NCBI GenBank assembly: GCA_028281105.1
Contig: JANQKQ010000050.1
Coordinates: 1 to 64,000, forward strand
From: Rhizobiaceae bacterium
GTDB lineage: Bacteria > Pseudomonadota > Alphaproteobacteria > Rhizobiales > Rhizobiaceae
Direction of reading: 5' to 3'
DNA: 64,000 bases
Positions 30,399 through 39,923 of this stretch are shown here, piece by piece. The translations under genes were made by a program, and so were the position numbers. The notes beneath the pieces were generated by a model, which saw only the letters and a program-made list of their open reading frames with translations, was not told where the DNA came from and did not search any database. Each line of letters opens with the position of its first letter. Within the stretch, counting starts at the first letter, position 1.

Positions 30399-33230
30399 AT
30401 GGACGACAGTGAGCTGCGGCTCGACGAACTGATCGATTCGGCCGATTTGCGCCAGCGCCTTAGCGCGCTTGCCGCCCCGCGCGACGGCGACGGATCGTCC
30501 ATGGCGGTTCGCTCCGAGGTCCTCAAGACGCTGAAACAGGTGAGCAGCGAAGGCCGCGCCCGCGCCGAGCGAATGCTGTTCGACGATGGTTCGGGAACGC
30601 TATGCGCCACCCGCCTGTCGCGCCTGCAGGACGAGCTTATCCGGGTGATCTACGATTTCGCGGTGACCCATGTCTACCGCTCCACCAACCCGTCGGCGGC
30701 CGAGCAGATCGCCATTGTCGCGGTCGGCGGCTACGGCCGCGGCACGCTGGCGCCCGGTTCCGACATCGACCTGCTGTTCGTGCTCCCCTACAAACAGACT
30801 GCCTGGGGCGAGGCGGTGGTCGAGTACATCCTCTACATGCTCTGGGACATGGGCTTCAAAATCGGCCACGCCACCCGCACCATCGACGACTGCATCCGGT
30901 TGTCCAAGTCGGACATGACGATCCGCACCTCGGTGCTGGAAGCGCGCTTTCTGTGGGGCCGGCGCGAACTGTTCGACGACCTGATCGCCCGCTTCGACAA
31001 GAAGATCGTCAAATCCACCGCCAAGGCGTTCATCGCCGCCAAGCTGGAAGAGCGCGACCAGCGCCATTCCAAGACCGGCCAGTCGCGCTACCTGGTCGAG
31101 CCCAACGTCAAGGACGGCAAGGGGGGCTTGCGCGATCTGCACACCTTGTTCTGGATCGCAAAGTACTTCTATCGAGTCTCCGAACCCGCCCAGCTGGTCG
31201 AGGCGGGCCTGTTCAACGCGCGCGAATTCGACCGGTTTGCCCGCGCGGAGGACTTTCTGTGGACCGTGCGCTGCCACATGCATTTCCTGACCGGCAAGGC
31301 CGAGGAGCGCCTGTCCTTCGACATCCAGCGCGAAATGGCCGAACGGCTGAAATATGTCAGCCACGGCGGCCTCCAGGACGTCGAACGCTTCATGAAGCAC
31401 TATTTCCTGGTGGCCAAAGAGGTCGGCGATCTGACCCTGATCGTGTGCTCGCAGCTTGAGGAGCAGCAGGCCAAGGCGGTCTACGGCATCAACGGGCTCA
31501 TCGGCACCATCACGCGGCGTCGCCGCAAGATCAAAGGCGCCGCCGATTTCATCAACGACAACGGCCGCATCAACGTGGCCGACGACGAAGTCTTCGCCGC
31601 CGACCCGGTCAACCTTATCCGCATGTTCGCCATCGCGGACGAACACAATCTGGATTTCCATCCCGACGCCATCCAGCTGGCGCGGCGCTCGCTCGGCCTG
31701 ATCGACCGCTCGGTCCGCCGCGATCCCCAGGCCAACCGGCTGTTCCTGGATATTCTTTCGAGCCGGAACGGACCCGAAATCGTTCTGCGCAAGATGAACG
31801 AGACCGGGGTTTTGGGCAAGTTCATCCCGGCCTTCCGCCGGGTCGTCGCCATGATGCAGTTCAACATGTATCACCACTTCACCGTCGACGAGCATCTGCT
31901 GCGCTCGGTCGGCGAACTGGCGCGGCTGGAGGCCGGCGAGCTTTCCGAGCAGCATCCCCTGTCCTGGAACCTGTTTCCGGAGATCGAGGACCGGCTGATC
32001 CTGTATGTGACCATGCTATTGCACGACATCGCCAAGGGCCGCCGCGAGGACCATTCCATCGTCGGCGCGCGCATCGCGCGGCAATTGTGCCCGCGCTTCG
32101 GACTGAACGAGGAGCAGACCGAGCTCGTGTCCTGGCTGGTGCTGGAACATCTGACCATGTCCAACATCGCCCAGTCACGCGACTTGAACGACCGGCGCAC
32201 CATCGCCGATTTCGCCAACATCGTCCAAACCGTCGACCGCATGCGTTATCTGCTCATCTTGACCGTGTGCGACATCCGCGCTGTCGGGCCGGGCGTGTGG
32301 AACGGCTGGAAGGGCCAGTTGCTGCGCACGCTGTATTACGAGACCGAGCCGTTGCTCACCGGCGGTTTTTCCAAACTCGACCGCGCCCAGTCGGTCGTCC
32401 GCGCCAAGGAGGAGCTGGCCGCTTCCCTGGTCGGCTGGGAGGCCCACGAGATCGAGCGCGTGCTCGCGCTGCCCTATTCGGCCTATTTCCTGTCGACCGA
32501 ACCCTACTCCCAGGCGCGGCACATGTGCCTGATCCGCGACGCCGACGCCGCCGGCGAGCGGGTGGCGACCACCGTGCATACCGCCAAGTTCGAGGCGATT
32601 ACCGAGATCACGATTCTTACCCCGGACCATTCCCGTCTGCTGTCGCTGATCGCCGGCGCATGTGCATCGGCCGGCGCGGACATCGTCGGCGCGCGCATCC
32701 ACACCACCTCGGACGGCCGCGCGCTGGATACGATTTTCGTGCGCCGCGAACTGGAAGACGACGTCGAGGAACTGCGGCGCGGCGAAGCCATCGGTCAATC
32801 GATCGCCGGGTTGCTTTCTTCCGATGCGCCCGCATCCTCGCCGGCTCGCCAGCTCCACCGCATCCGCCGCGACGCCAAGGCGTTTCGCGTCGCCGCCAAG
32901 GTCACCATAGACAACGATCTGTCCGACAAGTTCTCGGTCATAGAGATCGAGGGCATGGACCGGCCGGGCCTGTTGTGCGCGCTCACTGACGCATTGGCGG
33001 ATCTGGGCCTCGATATCGGCTCCGCACACATCGCCACCTTCGGCGAGAAGGCCAACGACAGCTTCTACGTCACTGAAGTGGCCGGCGGTAAGATCGAAAC
33101 CAAGCGCCGGCGCGACAAGATACGTGCAACGCTGTTGCGGGTCCTGGACCCCGACGGCACCAAGCAGGACGGGCGCAAGACCGCCGCCGAGACCGCCCTT
33201 TCCGGCAAATCCCAGCGCGAACCGGCGTGA
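30399..33230 (+). CDS. glnD: Bifunctional PII uridylyltransferase / uridylyl-removing enzyme
   Basis: GlnD senses glutamine and uridylylates or deuridylylates PII proteins. The 943 residues contain the nucleotidyltransferase motif GGYGRGTLAPGSDIDLLF (about 107-124), the HD hydrolase domain with LLHDIAKGRREDHSIVG (about 535-550), and two C-terminal ACT domains beginning at EITILTPDHSRLLSLIAGA and VIEIEGMDRPGLLCALTDAL. It is followed at 11 bp by murJ, a pairing common in rhizobia. Confidence 0.97.
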   Translation: MDDSELRLDELIDSADLRQRLSALAAPRDGDGSSMAVRSEVLKTLKQVSSEGRARAERMLFDDGSGTLCATRLSRLQDELIRVIYDFAVTHVYRSTNPSAAEQIAIVAVGGYGRGTLAPGSDIDLLFVLPYKQTAWGEAVVEYILYMLWDMGFKIGHATRTIDDCIRLSKSDMTIRTSVLEARFLWGRRELFDDLIARFDKKIVKSTAKAFIAAKLEERDQRHSKTGQSRYLVEPNVKDGKGGLRDLHTLFWIAKYFYRVSEPAQLVEAGLFNAREFDRFARAEDFLWTVRCHMHFLTGKAEERLSFDIQREMAERLKYVSHGGLQDVERFMKHYFLVAKEVGDLTLIVCSQLEEQQAKAVYGINGLIGTITRRRRKIKGAADFINDNGRINVADDEVFAADPVNLIRMFAIADEHNLDFHPDAIQLARRSLGLIDRSVRRDPQANRLFLDILSSRNGPEIVLRKMNETGVLGKFIPAFRRVVAMMQFNMYHHFTVDEHLLRSVGELARLEAGELSEQHPLSWNLFPEIEDRLILYVTMLLHDIAKGRREDHSIVGARIARQLCPRFGLNEEQTELVSWLVLEHLTMSNIAQSRDLNDRRTIADFANIVQTVDRMRYLLILTVCDIRAVGPGVWNGWKGQLLRTLYYETEPLLTGGFSKLDRAQSVVRAKEELAASLVGWEAHEIERVLALPYSAYFLSTEPYSQARHMCLIRDADAAGERVATTVHTAKFEAITEITILTPDHSRLLSLIAGACASAGADIVGARIHTTSDGRALDTIFVRRELEDDVEELRRGEAIGQSIAGLLSSDAPASSPARQLHRIRRDAKAFRVAAKVTIDNDLSDKFSVIEIEGMDRPGLLCALTDALADLGLDIGSAHIATFGEKANDSFYVTEVAGGKIETKRRRDKIRATLLRVLDPDGTKQDGRKTAAETALSGKSQREPA

Positions 33231-33241
33231 AGCGCTCATAG

Positions 33242-34819
33242 ATGAGCCTGATCGCCAAATTCTCAACGGTCGGCGGCGCGACGATGGCGAGCCGCGTGCT
33301 CGGCTTCGTGCGCGAAATGCTGATCGCCGCCGTCCTGGGCGCGGGCCCGGTGGCGGATGCGTTCTACGCAGCCTTCCGCTTCCCCAACCTGTTCCGGCGC
33401 CTGTTTGCCGAAGGCGCGTTCAATTCGGCCTTCGTGCCGATGTTCGCCGAGGAGCTGGAGACCGGTGGCCGCCGCGCCGCGCGCGAGTTCGCCCAGTCCA
33501 TCCTGTCGGTATTGCTGCTGGTGCTGCTGGTGCTCACCGCGCTGGCCGAGCTGGCCATGCCATTCCTGGTGGGCACGGTCATCGCACCGTCGTTCGCCGA
33601 CAATGCCACCAAGTTCGACCTGACGGTGGAACTGACCCGCATCATGTTCCCCTATCTCATCTGCATGTCGCTGGTGGCGATGCTGTCGGGAGTGCTGAAC
33701 GCCTTCCGCCGATATTTCCTGGCCGCGTTCGCGCCGGTGATGCTCAATGTGGTGTTGATCGGCGTGCTGGTGGCGGCGCTCACCAGCGGGGCCGATCCGT
33801 TCGCCATCGGCCGGCTGCTCGCCTGGGGCGTGTTCGCCGCCGGCGCCGCGCAGCTGGGGCTGCTGGTCTATGGTATCCGCCGGCACGGCTTCGCCATCTC
33901 GCTGCGCTGGCCCAAGATGACGCCGAAAGTGCGCAAGCTTCTGGTTCTCGCCGCGCCGGTGGCGGTCACCGGCGGGCTCACCCAGATCAACCTGCTGATC
34001 GGCCAGATCATCGCCTCGGCCCAGGACGGTGCCATCGCCATCCTCAACTACGCCGACCGCATCTACCAGCTTCCCTTAGGCGTGGTCGGCATCGGCATCG
34101 GCGTCGTCCTGTTGCCGGAACTGACCCGCGCGCTTGCGGCGCACAAGGAAGGCGGCGATCCTGCCGAGGCTGCCGCCTTGCAGAACCGGGCATTGGAATT
34201 CGCCCTGGCGCTCACCCTGCCGGCCGCCGTCGGCCTGTTCATGATGCCCGCCCTTATCATCAACGTGCTTTACGAGCGTGGCGCGTTCGATTCGCAGACC
34301 ACCGCCATGACCGCCGCCGCGCTCGCCGCCTTCGCCGTCGGCCTGCCGTCCTTCGTGCTGCAGAAGGTGTTTCAGCCGGGCTACTTCGCCCGTTTCGACA
34401 TGCGCACGCCGATGTGGTTCGCGGCGATTTCCGTCGCGGTCAACGTAGGGGTCAGCCTGACCCTGTTCCCGATATACGGCCATGTGGGCATCGCCATCGC
34501 CACCAGCGTGGCCGGCTGGGTCAACGCTGTGGCGCTGTTCATCGGGCTGAAGCTTAAGGGCGACTGGCCGCTCGGGTTTGCCACCGTCAGGCGGATAGCG
34601 CTGATGGGCCTGGCCTGCATTGCCATGGCCGGCGCCATCTATGCCGGGCTCGCCTGGTCTCAATCCTGGCTGCTCGATCAGGCGTTCATGGCGCGGCTCG
34701 CCTGGGTGGCCGGCCTCATCGCAGTCGCGATGGTCGTCTATTTCGCGGTCGCGCTGGCCTGCGGTGCGCTCGACCGCGCCGAACTGGCCGCCGCGATTTC
34801 CCGCCGCCGCAACGCCTGA
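33242..34819 (+). CDS. murJ: Lipid II flippase MurJ
   Basis: MurJ moves the peptidoglycan precursor lipid II across the inner membrane. The 525-residue protein is hydrophobic throughout with about 14 membrane segments. The N-terminus MSLIAKFSTVGGATMASRVLGFVREML and the loop RFPNLFRRLFAEGAFNSAFVP are the family signatures. It starts 11 bp after the glnD stop. Confidence 0.96.
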   Translation: MSLIAKFSTVGGATMASRVLGFVREMLIAAVLGAGPVADAFYAAFRFPNLFRRLFAEGAFNSAFVPMFAEELETGGRRAAREFAQSILSVLLLVLLVLTALAELAMPFLVGTVIAPSFADNATKFDLTVELTRIMFPYLICMSLVAMLSGVLNAFRRYFLAAFAPVMLNVVLIGVLVAALTSGADPFAIGRLLAWGVFAAGAAQLGLLVYGIRRHGFAISLRWPKMTPKVRKLLVLAAPVAVTGGLTQINLLIGQIIASAQDGAIAILNYADRIYQLPLGVVGIGIGVVLLPELTRALAAHKEGGDPAEAAALQNRALEFALALTLPAAVGLFMMPALIINVLYERGAFDSQTTAMTAAALAAFAVGLPSFVLQKVFQPGYFARFDMRTPMWFAAISVAVNVGVSLTLFPIYGHVGIAIATSVAGWVNAVALFIGLKLKGDWPLGFATVRRIALMGLACIAMAGAIYAGLAWSQSWLLDQAFMARLAWVAGLIAVAMVVYFAVALACGALDRAELAAAISRRRNA

Positions 34820-34900
34820 GCCGGCTGCACCCTTGCAAGGCGGCACCGGCTCGGCCATAACCGCGCGCGAAATCCTCTCGCCTATCTTTCGGGACCCTCC

Positions 34901-35938
34901 ATGAGCAAGTTCGTCGACCGGGTGTTCTCCGGCGTCCAGCCCACCGGGAATCTGCACCTGGGCAACTATCTGGGCGCGATCAAGAAATTCGTCGCCATGC
35001 AGGCGTCCCACCAATGCGTCTATTGCGTGGTCGATATGCATGCGCTGACCGCCTGGCAGGACCCGACCGAACTCGCCGCCAACACCCGCGAAGTCACCGC
35101 CGCCTTCATCGCCGCCGGCATCGATCCCAAGGCCCATATCGTGTTCAACCAAAGCCAGGTCGCCGAGCACGCGGAACTGGCCTGGATTTTCAACTGTGTC
35201 GCACGCATGGGCTGGATGAACCGGATGACCCAGTTCAAGGAAAAGGCCGGCAAGGACCGCGAGAACGCCTCGGTCGGCCTGTTCGCCTATCCAACGCTGA
35301 TGGCCGCCGACATTCTTCTCTACAAGGCGACCCACGTGCCCGTCGGCGACGACCAGAAGCAGCATCTGGAACTGACCCGCGACATCGCCGCCAAGTTCAA
35401 CAACGATTTCGGCGAACAGCTTGAACGGCTGGGCCATGGCGAGCAGTTCTTCCCGATGACCGAGCCGCTGATCGAAGGCCCGGCGACCCGCATCATGAGC
35501 CTGCGCGACGGTTCGAAGAAGATGTCGAAATCCGATGCGTCGGACCTGTCGCGCATCAACCTGACCGACGATGCCGACGCCATCGCCAAGAAGATTCGCA
35601 AGGCCAAGACGGATCCTGCGCCGTTGCCGGACAATGTCGATGATCTGGCCGCGCGTCCGGAGGCCGACAATCTGGTCGGCATCTACGCCGCGCTTGCCGA
35701 AACCGCCAAGGAGCAGGTGATCGGCGAATATGGCGGCAGGGAATTCTCCGCCTTCAAGCCGGCGCTGGCCGACCTGGCGGTGGACAAGCTGTCCCCGGTC
35801 AACGCCGAGATGCGCCGGCTCACCGACGATCCCGCCACGGTCGATGCGACCCTCAGGGAAGGCGCCGCGCGCGCGCGCGAAATCGCCGCTGCGACCATGG
35901 CCGAGGTGCGTGATATCGTCGGCTTCATCCGTGGTTAA
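34901..35938 (+). CDS. trpS: Tryptophanyl-tRNA synthetase
   Basis: TrpRS charges tRNA-Trp. The class I signatures are present: the HIGH-like HLGNYLG near residues 18-24 and KMSKS in [12 protein letters not shown] near residue 208. [14 protein letters not shown] is typical of bacterial TrpS. The 345 residues match the usual length. A long GC-rich hairpin of repeat family A lies 18 bp after the stop codon and may end the transcript. Confidence 0.96.
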   Translation: MSKFVDRVFSGVQPTGNLHLGNYLGAIKKFVAMQASHQCVYCVVDMHALTAWQDPTELAANTREVTAAFIAAGIDPKAHIVFNQSQVAEHAELAWIFNCVARMGWMNRMTQFKEKAGKDRENASVGLFAYPTLMAADILLYKATHVPVGDDQKQHLELTRDIAAKFNNDFGEQLERLGHGEQFFPMTEPLIEGPATRIMSLRDGSKKMSKSDASDLSRINLTDDADAIAKKIRKAKTDPAPLPDNVDDLAARPEADNLVGIYAALAETAKEQVIGEYGGREFSAFKPALADLAVDKLSPVNAEMRRLTDDPATVDATLREGAARAREIAAATMAEVRDIVGFIRG

Positions 35939-35956
35939 GTTGTCTTTAGTGGTAGG

Positions 35957-36038
35957 CGGCACCGGCCCCCTCCCCCTCCCAACCACCCTTGCGAGGATAC
36001 TGCGGTGGGTGGTGGGGAGGGGGAGTGGCCCGGTGCCG
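35957..36038. repeat. Repeat family A, copy 1 (trpS-uspA gap)
   Basis: An 82-bp inverted repeat runs from CGGCACCGG (35957-35965) to CCGGTGCCG (36030-36038). The arms continue as C-rich and G-rich strands with a few mismatches. The unpaired centre contains GAGGATACTGC, shared with the other two copies. Short flanking CTTT and AAAG add to the symmetry. No T-run follows. Confidence 0.9.
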
Positions 36039-36126
36039 ACCAAAGATAGAGACTCCAGCCCACCAATGCCGGCCCCGACCTCACATAGTACTTGTATCAA
36101 AGCAGGCCGGGTGGCTTAATAATCTG

Positions 36127-36618
36127 ATGGTAAGCAAGCGGCTCTCCAAGGAACAAGGACATCAGCGCAAGTTTCTGGCGATCATCGACGACACGCCCGA
36201 ATGCGATCGCGCGGTGATGTATGCGGCCATGCGCGCGGCCAAGACCGGCGGCGCGCTGACGCTGACCTATTTCATCGAGCCCGCCGATTTCCAGCACTGG
36301 ATCGGAGTCGAGGAGATCATGCGCGCCGAAGCCCGCGACGAAGCCGACGGCCAACTCGCCCGCTTCGCCCAGATGGCGCGCGAAAAGGCCAACCTCGATC
36401 CCGAGATCGTCATCCGCGAGGGCAAGACGGCCGAGGAGATCGTCAAGCTGATCGAAGACGACCAGGACATCGCCATCCTGGTGCTCGCCGCCGGCGAGAG
36501 CAGCGAGGGCCCCGGCCCGCTGGTCTCATCGATCGCCGGGCGTTCGGCGATCTTTCCGATTCCCGTAGTCGTGGTGCCCTGCTCGATGAGCGACGAGGAA
36601 ATCGACGCGGTCACCTGA
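36127..36618 (+). CDS. Universal stress protein (UspA family)
   Basis: The 163-residue product has the Usp fold: FLAIIDDTPECDRAVMYAAMRA at the N-terminus, TLTYFIEP, and a C-terminal region with VLAAGESSEG and PIPVVVVPCSM. The usual ATP-binding G-2x-G-9x-G-S/T motif is not clearly present, so it may be of the non-nucleotide class. The ATG at 36127 begins the conserved part. It converges on the quinone oxidoreductase gene with a 5-bp gap. Confidence 0.9.
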   Translation: MVSKRLSKEQGHQRKFLAIIDDTPECDRAVMYAAMRAAKTGGALTLTYFIEPADFQHWIGVEEIMRAEARDEADGQLARFAQMAREKANLDPEIVIREGKTAEEIVKLIEDDQDIAILVLAAGESSEGPGPLVSSIAGRSAIFPIPVVVVPCSMSDEEIDAVT

Positions 36619-36623
36619 ACCGT

Positions 36624-37685
36624 TCAGGCCGCCTCTTCATCGACGGTCAGCACGATCTTGCCCACATGATCCTTGCGCTCGAAAGCGGCCTGTGCGGCGG
36701 CGATGTCCTGCAGCGCAAAGGTCTGCGCCACCAGCGGGCGAACCCGTCCCTGTTCGATATGCTCGATCAGGCCGGCGAACACGCCGGGGTCGAGGACCGT
36801 GCAGCCGAACAGGCTTAAGTCCTTCAGATAAAGCGTTCGCACATCCAGCTGTACGAACGGCCCGCCGATCGCGCCGGCCACGGCGTAGCGTCCGCCCGGC
36901 CGCAAGATGTCGAGCAATGTCGGCCATTGCGGTCCGGCCACCAGATCGATGACGGCGTCGATGCTACCGGTCCCCAGCATTTGTGCCAGATCATCGTCCC
37001 GTCCCACGGTCTCGTCGGCGCCGAGATCCTTGAGCGCGTCGGCCTTCAAAGGATGGCACGCGGCGATGACATGGGCGCCGCGTGCCTTGGCGAGTTGAAC
37101 GGCCGCCGAGCCGACCCCGCCCGACGCGCCGGTAACCAGGATCCGTTCGCCACCACGCACCAGCGCCCGTACAAGCAGGTTTTCCGCCGTCGAGTAGGAA
37201 CAAGGGAAGGAGGCGAGTTCGAAGCCCTTCAAAGCGCTGGTTACCGCGTGCGCATGCCGGGCCGCCGCCACGACATACTGCGCGAACCCTCCGTCGCATT
37301 CGGAGCCCAGGTACCATGGCCGGTCCAGAGCCCGTCCCCCCGCCTCGCGCAGGCACGGCTCGATGAGAACCCGCTCGCCGATACGGGCCGCCTCCACGCC
37401 GGAACCGACCGCGACGATCTCGCCGCACACATCGGCTCCCTGGATGCGCGGCAGCGCCAGCGCCTGGCCGCTCCAACCCGCATCGGCGGCGTCGCGGTCG
37501 CCCTTGGAGTACCAGGCGGTGCGCGTGTTGATGTCGGTATTGTTGACGCCGGCCGCCGCCACCCGCACCAGGACGTCGCCGCGCCCCGGCCGCGGAACCG
37601 GCAGATCGACGCGATATTCCAGAACCTCCGGGCCGCCATGGCCGGTAAGCAGGATACCGCTCATCTTCTCTGGCAACGCGTTCAT
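36624..37685 (-). CDS. Zinc-type alcohol dehydrogenase-like / NADPH:quinone oxidoreductase family
   Basis: This medium-chain dehydrogenase/reductase has 353 residues. The N-terminal GroES-like domain includes AAGVNNTDINTRTAWYS, QGADVCGEIVAVGSGV and RVLIEPCLRE. The nucleotide-binding motif is VTGASGGVGSAAVQLAKARGA. It lacks the structural zinc Cys cluster, so it is nearer quinone oxidoreductases. The start at 37685 follows the ribosome site ggagaa. It is divergent from hemN, and the 87-bp gap between them contains an FNR/FixK box. Confidence 0.9.
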   Translation of the reverse strand: MNALPEKMSGILLTGHGGPEVLEYRVDLPVPRPGRGDVLVRVAAAGVNNTDINTRTAWYSKGDRDAADAGWSGQALALPRIQGADVCGEIVAVGSGVEAARIGERVLIEPCLREAGGRALDRPWYLGSECDGGFAQYVVAAARHAHAVTSALKGFELASFPCSYSTAENLLVRALVRGGERILVTGASGGVGSAAVQLAKARGAHVIAACHPLKADALKDLGADETVGRDDDLAQMLGTGSIDAVIDLVAGPQWPTLLDILRPGGRYAVAGAIGGPFVQLDVRTLYLKDLSLFGCTVLDPGVFAGLIEHIEQGRVRPLVAQTFALQDIAAAQAAFERKDHVGKIVLTVDEEAA

Positions 37686-37724
37686 GAGTTCTCCATCGAT
37701 GTGCTTGCCGGCACGAGCCACCGC

Positions 37725-37738
37725 TTGATCTACATCAA
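37725..37738. promoter_or_regulatory. FNR/FixK-type binding site between the quinone reductase gene and hemN
   Basis: TTGATCTACATCAA is a perfect match to the TTGAT-N4-ATCAA consensus of FNR, FnrL and FixK. Its centre is 41.5 bp upstream of the hemN ATG and 46.5 bp from the start of the divergent gene. hemN is a known FnrL/FixK target in alphaproteobacteria, which makes a functional site likely. Confidence 0.85.
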
Positions 37739-37772
37739 ATTGCTGTGCCGGCGCATATGCCAAGATGCGGGT

Positions 37773-39122
37773 ATGGATCCGGCCCTGATGAAATACGCCA
37801 CCATGGCCGTGCCGCGCTACACCAGCTATCCCACGGTGCCCCATTTCGATTCCGGCGTCGGCGCGAGCGAATACGCCGCATGGCTTGAGGCGCTCGATCC
37901 GGCCGAGCCGGTTTCGCTCTACCTGCATGTGCCGTTCTGCCGCAAGCTGTGCTGGTATTGCGGCTGCAACATGAAGCTGGCGGCGCGCTACGAGCCGGTG
38001 GCGGGCTATGTCAAAACCCTGCTCGCCGAGATCGATCTTGTCGCGGACCGCCTGCCCGCCGGCGTCAAGCTGTCGCATCTGGCCTGGGGCGGCGGCACGC
38101 CCACGGCGCTCGAGCCCGACGATCTGGAGCGGGTCATGGATGCGGTGCGCTGCCGTTTCGACGTCACCGACGACGCCGAGCTGGCGATCGAAGCCGACCC
38201 GCGTACCCTGACCAAGGCGATGATCGCGCGCATCGGCGCGCTGGGCTTCACACGCGCCAGCTTCGGCGTTCAGGAGTTCGATGCCAAAGTGCAGGCTGCG
38301 ATCAACCGTATCCAGCCGCCCGACATGGTCGACGAGGCGGTATACGGCCTGCGCGCGGCCGGGATTGCCGGCATCAATTTTGATCTGATCTACGGCCTGC
38401 CGCACCAGACCTCGGCAACGCTTACCCGCACGATCGACCTTTGCGCCGGCATGACGCCCGACCGGCTTGCCCTGTTCGGCTACGCCCATGTGCCGTGGAT
38501 GGCGAAGAAACAGCGGCTGATCGACGAAGCCGCGTTGCCCGGCGTGCGCGAGCGGCTGGCGCAGGCCGAAGCGGCAGCACGCGCGCTCAATCGGGTGGGA
38601 TATCGCGAAATCGGCCTCGACCATTTCGCCCTGCCCGACGATCCGTTGGCGCAGGCGGCCCGTGCCGGACGCCTGCACCGCAATTTCCAGGGTTATACCA
38701 TCGATCGCGCACGCACGCTCATCGGCGTCGGCGCCACCTCGATCGGGCGCACGCCTGCCGGCTATGTCCAGAACATCGTGGAAACCGGCGCCTGGGCGCG
38801 CGCGGTGGAAGCCGGCCGGCTGCCGGTCGCAAAGGGCCACGCGCTTGCCGGCGAAGACGGCATTCGCGCCCATGTGATCGAACGCCTGATGTGCGATGGA
38901 GCGGTCGATCTTGAAGCCGCCGGCAAGCGTTTTGCCGTCGGGCGCGGCTGGCACGAGCAGGAAGCCGAAGGTCTCGCCGCACTGGTTGCCGACGGACTTG
39001 TCCGGTTGAATGGCGCCACGCTGAGCCTGACCGCGGCAGGCCGGCCGTTCGTGCGGGTGGTGGCCTCGATATTCGACACTTACCTTGCACGCCGCACCGC
39101 GCACCACTCGATCGCCGTCTAG
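37773..39122 (+). CDS. hemN: Oxygen-independent coproporphyrinogen III oxidase
   Basis: HemN makes protoporphyrinogen IX without oxygen. The 449 residues contain the full motif CRKLCWYCGC, with Cys at 56, 60, 63 and 65, that marks true HemN. PRYTSYPTVPHF at the N-terminus and GVQEFDAKVQAAINRIQP are also typical. The ATG at 37773 is used. It lacks a strong ribosome site, and the FNR box is close enough that the leader must be very short, or the true start is a downstream ATG (37788 or 37803). Confidence 0.95.
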   Translation: MDPALMKYATMAVPRYTSYPTVPHFDSGVGASEYAAWLEALDPAEPVSLYLHVPFCRKLCWYCGCNMKLAARYEPVAGYVKTLLAEIDLVADRLPAGVKLSHLAWGGGTPTALEPDDLERVMDAVRCRFDVTDDAELAIEADPRTLTKAMIARIGALGFTRASFGVQEFDAKVQAAINRIQPPDMVDEAVYGLRAAGIAGINFDLIYGLPHQTSATLTRTIDLCAGMTPDRLALFGYAHVPWMAKKQRLIDEAALPGVRERLAQAEAAARALNRVGYREIGLDHFALPDDPLAQAARAGRLHRNFQGYTIDRARTLIGVGATSIGRTPAGYVQNIVETGAWARAVEAGRLPVAKGHALAGEDGIRAHVIERLMCDGAVDLEAAGKRFAVGRGWHEQEAEGLAALVADGLVRLNGATLSLTAAGRPFVRVVASIFDTYLARRTAHHSIAV

Positions 39123-39171
39123 ACACCGTTTGCCACCGACCGGCATCGGATTCCAACAGCACTTGTCTTCG

Positions 39172-39204
39172 GCCTCGCGACCCCCAATATGAACGTCGCG
39201 AGGC
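39172..39204 (+). terminator. Hairpin after hemN, possible terminator
   Basis: GCCTCGCGAC (39172-39181) and GTCGCGAGGC (39195-39204) form a perfect 10-bp stem with a 13-base loop, 50 bp after the hemN stop. Only TTGATAAAA follows, so termination would be weak or Rho-assisted. Confidence 0.45.
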
Positions 39205-39230
39205 TTGATAAAACGCCGGCCCCGTCCTAT

Positions 39231-39249
39231 CTTTGGAACAATTCTAAAG
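39231..39249. promoter_or_regulatory. Irr/ICE-like palindrome upstream of the NfuA-type gene
   Basis: CTTTGGAACAATTCTAAAG is an inverted repeat (7 of 8 pairs, three-base centre). It resembles the rhizobial iron control element TTTAGAA-N3-TTCTAAA as I recall it. It lies 35 bp before the start of an Fe-S cluster carrier gene, a type known to be under Irr control, and irr itself is in this window. Confidence 0.6.
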
Positions 39250-39283
39250 TAGATCAGCCCAGCGAGGCTTGCGGAGCAGCGCC

Positions 39284-39859
39284 ATGTTCATCCAGACCGA
39301 AGCCACCCCCAATCCCGCGACCCTGAAATTCCTGCCCGGCCAGATCGTCATGGAGGAAGGGTCCCTCGACTTCCGCTCTCCGCACGACGCTACCGCGTCG
39401 CCCCTGGCTTCCCGCCTGTTCGCCATCGACGGCGTATCCGGCGTGTTCTTCGGCACCGACTTCGTGACCATCACCAAGCAGAGCGACGATGGCGCGGAGA
39501 AGGACTGGCAGCATCTCAAGCCGGCGATCCTGGGCGCCATCATGGAGCATTTCATGTCCGGCGAGCCGGTCATCGCCGATGACGGGGCCGGTTTGGGCGA
39601 CGATGGCGAGGAGTTCTTCGAGGAAGCCGACAGCCAGATCGTCGACACCATCAAGGAACTTCTGGATACCCGCGTGCGCCCCGCGGTCGCTCAGGACGGC
39701 GGCGATATCACCTTCCGCGGCTTCAAGGACGGCGTGGTGTATCTGCACATGCGCGGCGCCTGCTCCGGCTGTCCGTCGTCGACCGCGACGCTGAAATACG
39801 GCATCCAGAACCTGCTGCGCCACTTCATTCCGGAAGTGGCCGAGGTGGAAGCAGTCTGA
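39284..39859 (+). CDS. NifU/NfuA-type iron-sulfur cluster carrier
   Basis: The 191-residue protein has the eukaryote-like Nfu N-terminal domain (MFIQTEATPNPATLKFLPG, FAIDGVSGVFFGTDFVT). Its C-terminal NifU domain has the cluster-binding CSGC in MRGACSGCPSSTATLKYG near residues 157-160. It receives and passes on 4Fe-4S clusters. The ATG at 39284 starts the conserved N-terminus. An Irr-like site precedes it and tsaB follows at 64 bp. Confidence 0.95.
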   Translation: MFIQTEATPNPATLKFLPGQIVMEEGSLDFRSPHDATASPLASRLFAIDGVSGVFFGTDFVTITKQSDDGAEKDWQHLKPAILGAIMEHFMSGEPVIADDGAGLGDDGEEFFEEADSQIVDTIKELLDTRVRPAVAQDGGDITFRGFKDGVVYLHMRGACSGCPSSTATLKYGIQNLLRHFIPEVAEVEAV

Positions 39860-39923
39860 CACCCTTCCGGTTGGCGCCAAAGAGCCCTCAGGCCCGCCGC
39901 GCTGGCGGCGGCTTGTCATCGCC

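Noticed and set aside
34076-36100. 674-codon open frame antisense to murJ and trpS
   Set aside because: It spans two recognised genes and a repeat, is rich in His/Gly/Arg/Asp from reverse-strand codons and has no domain.
36927-37772. Long in-frame extension upstream of hemN
   Set aside because: It is antisense to the quinone oxidoreductase gene and runs through the FNR box; HemN homology begins at 37773.
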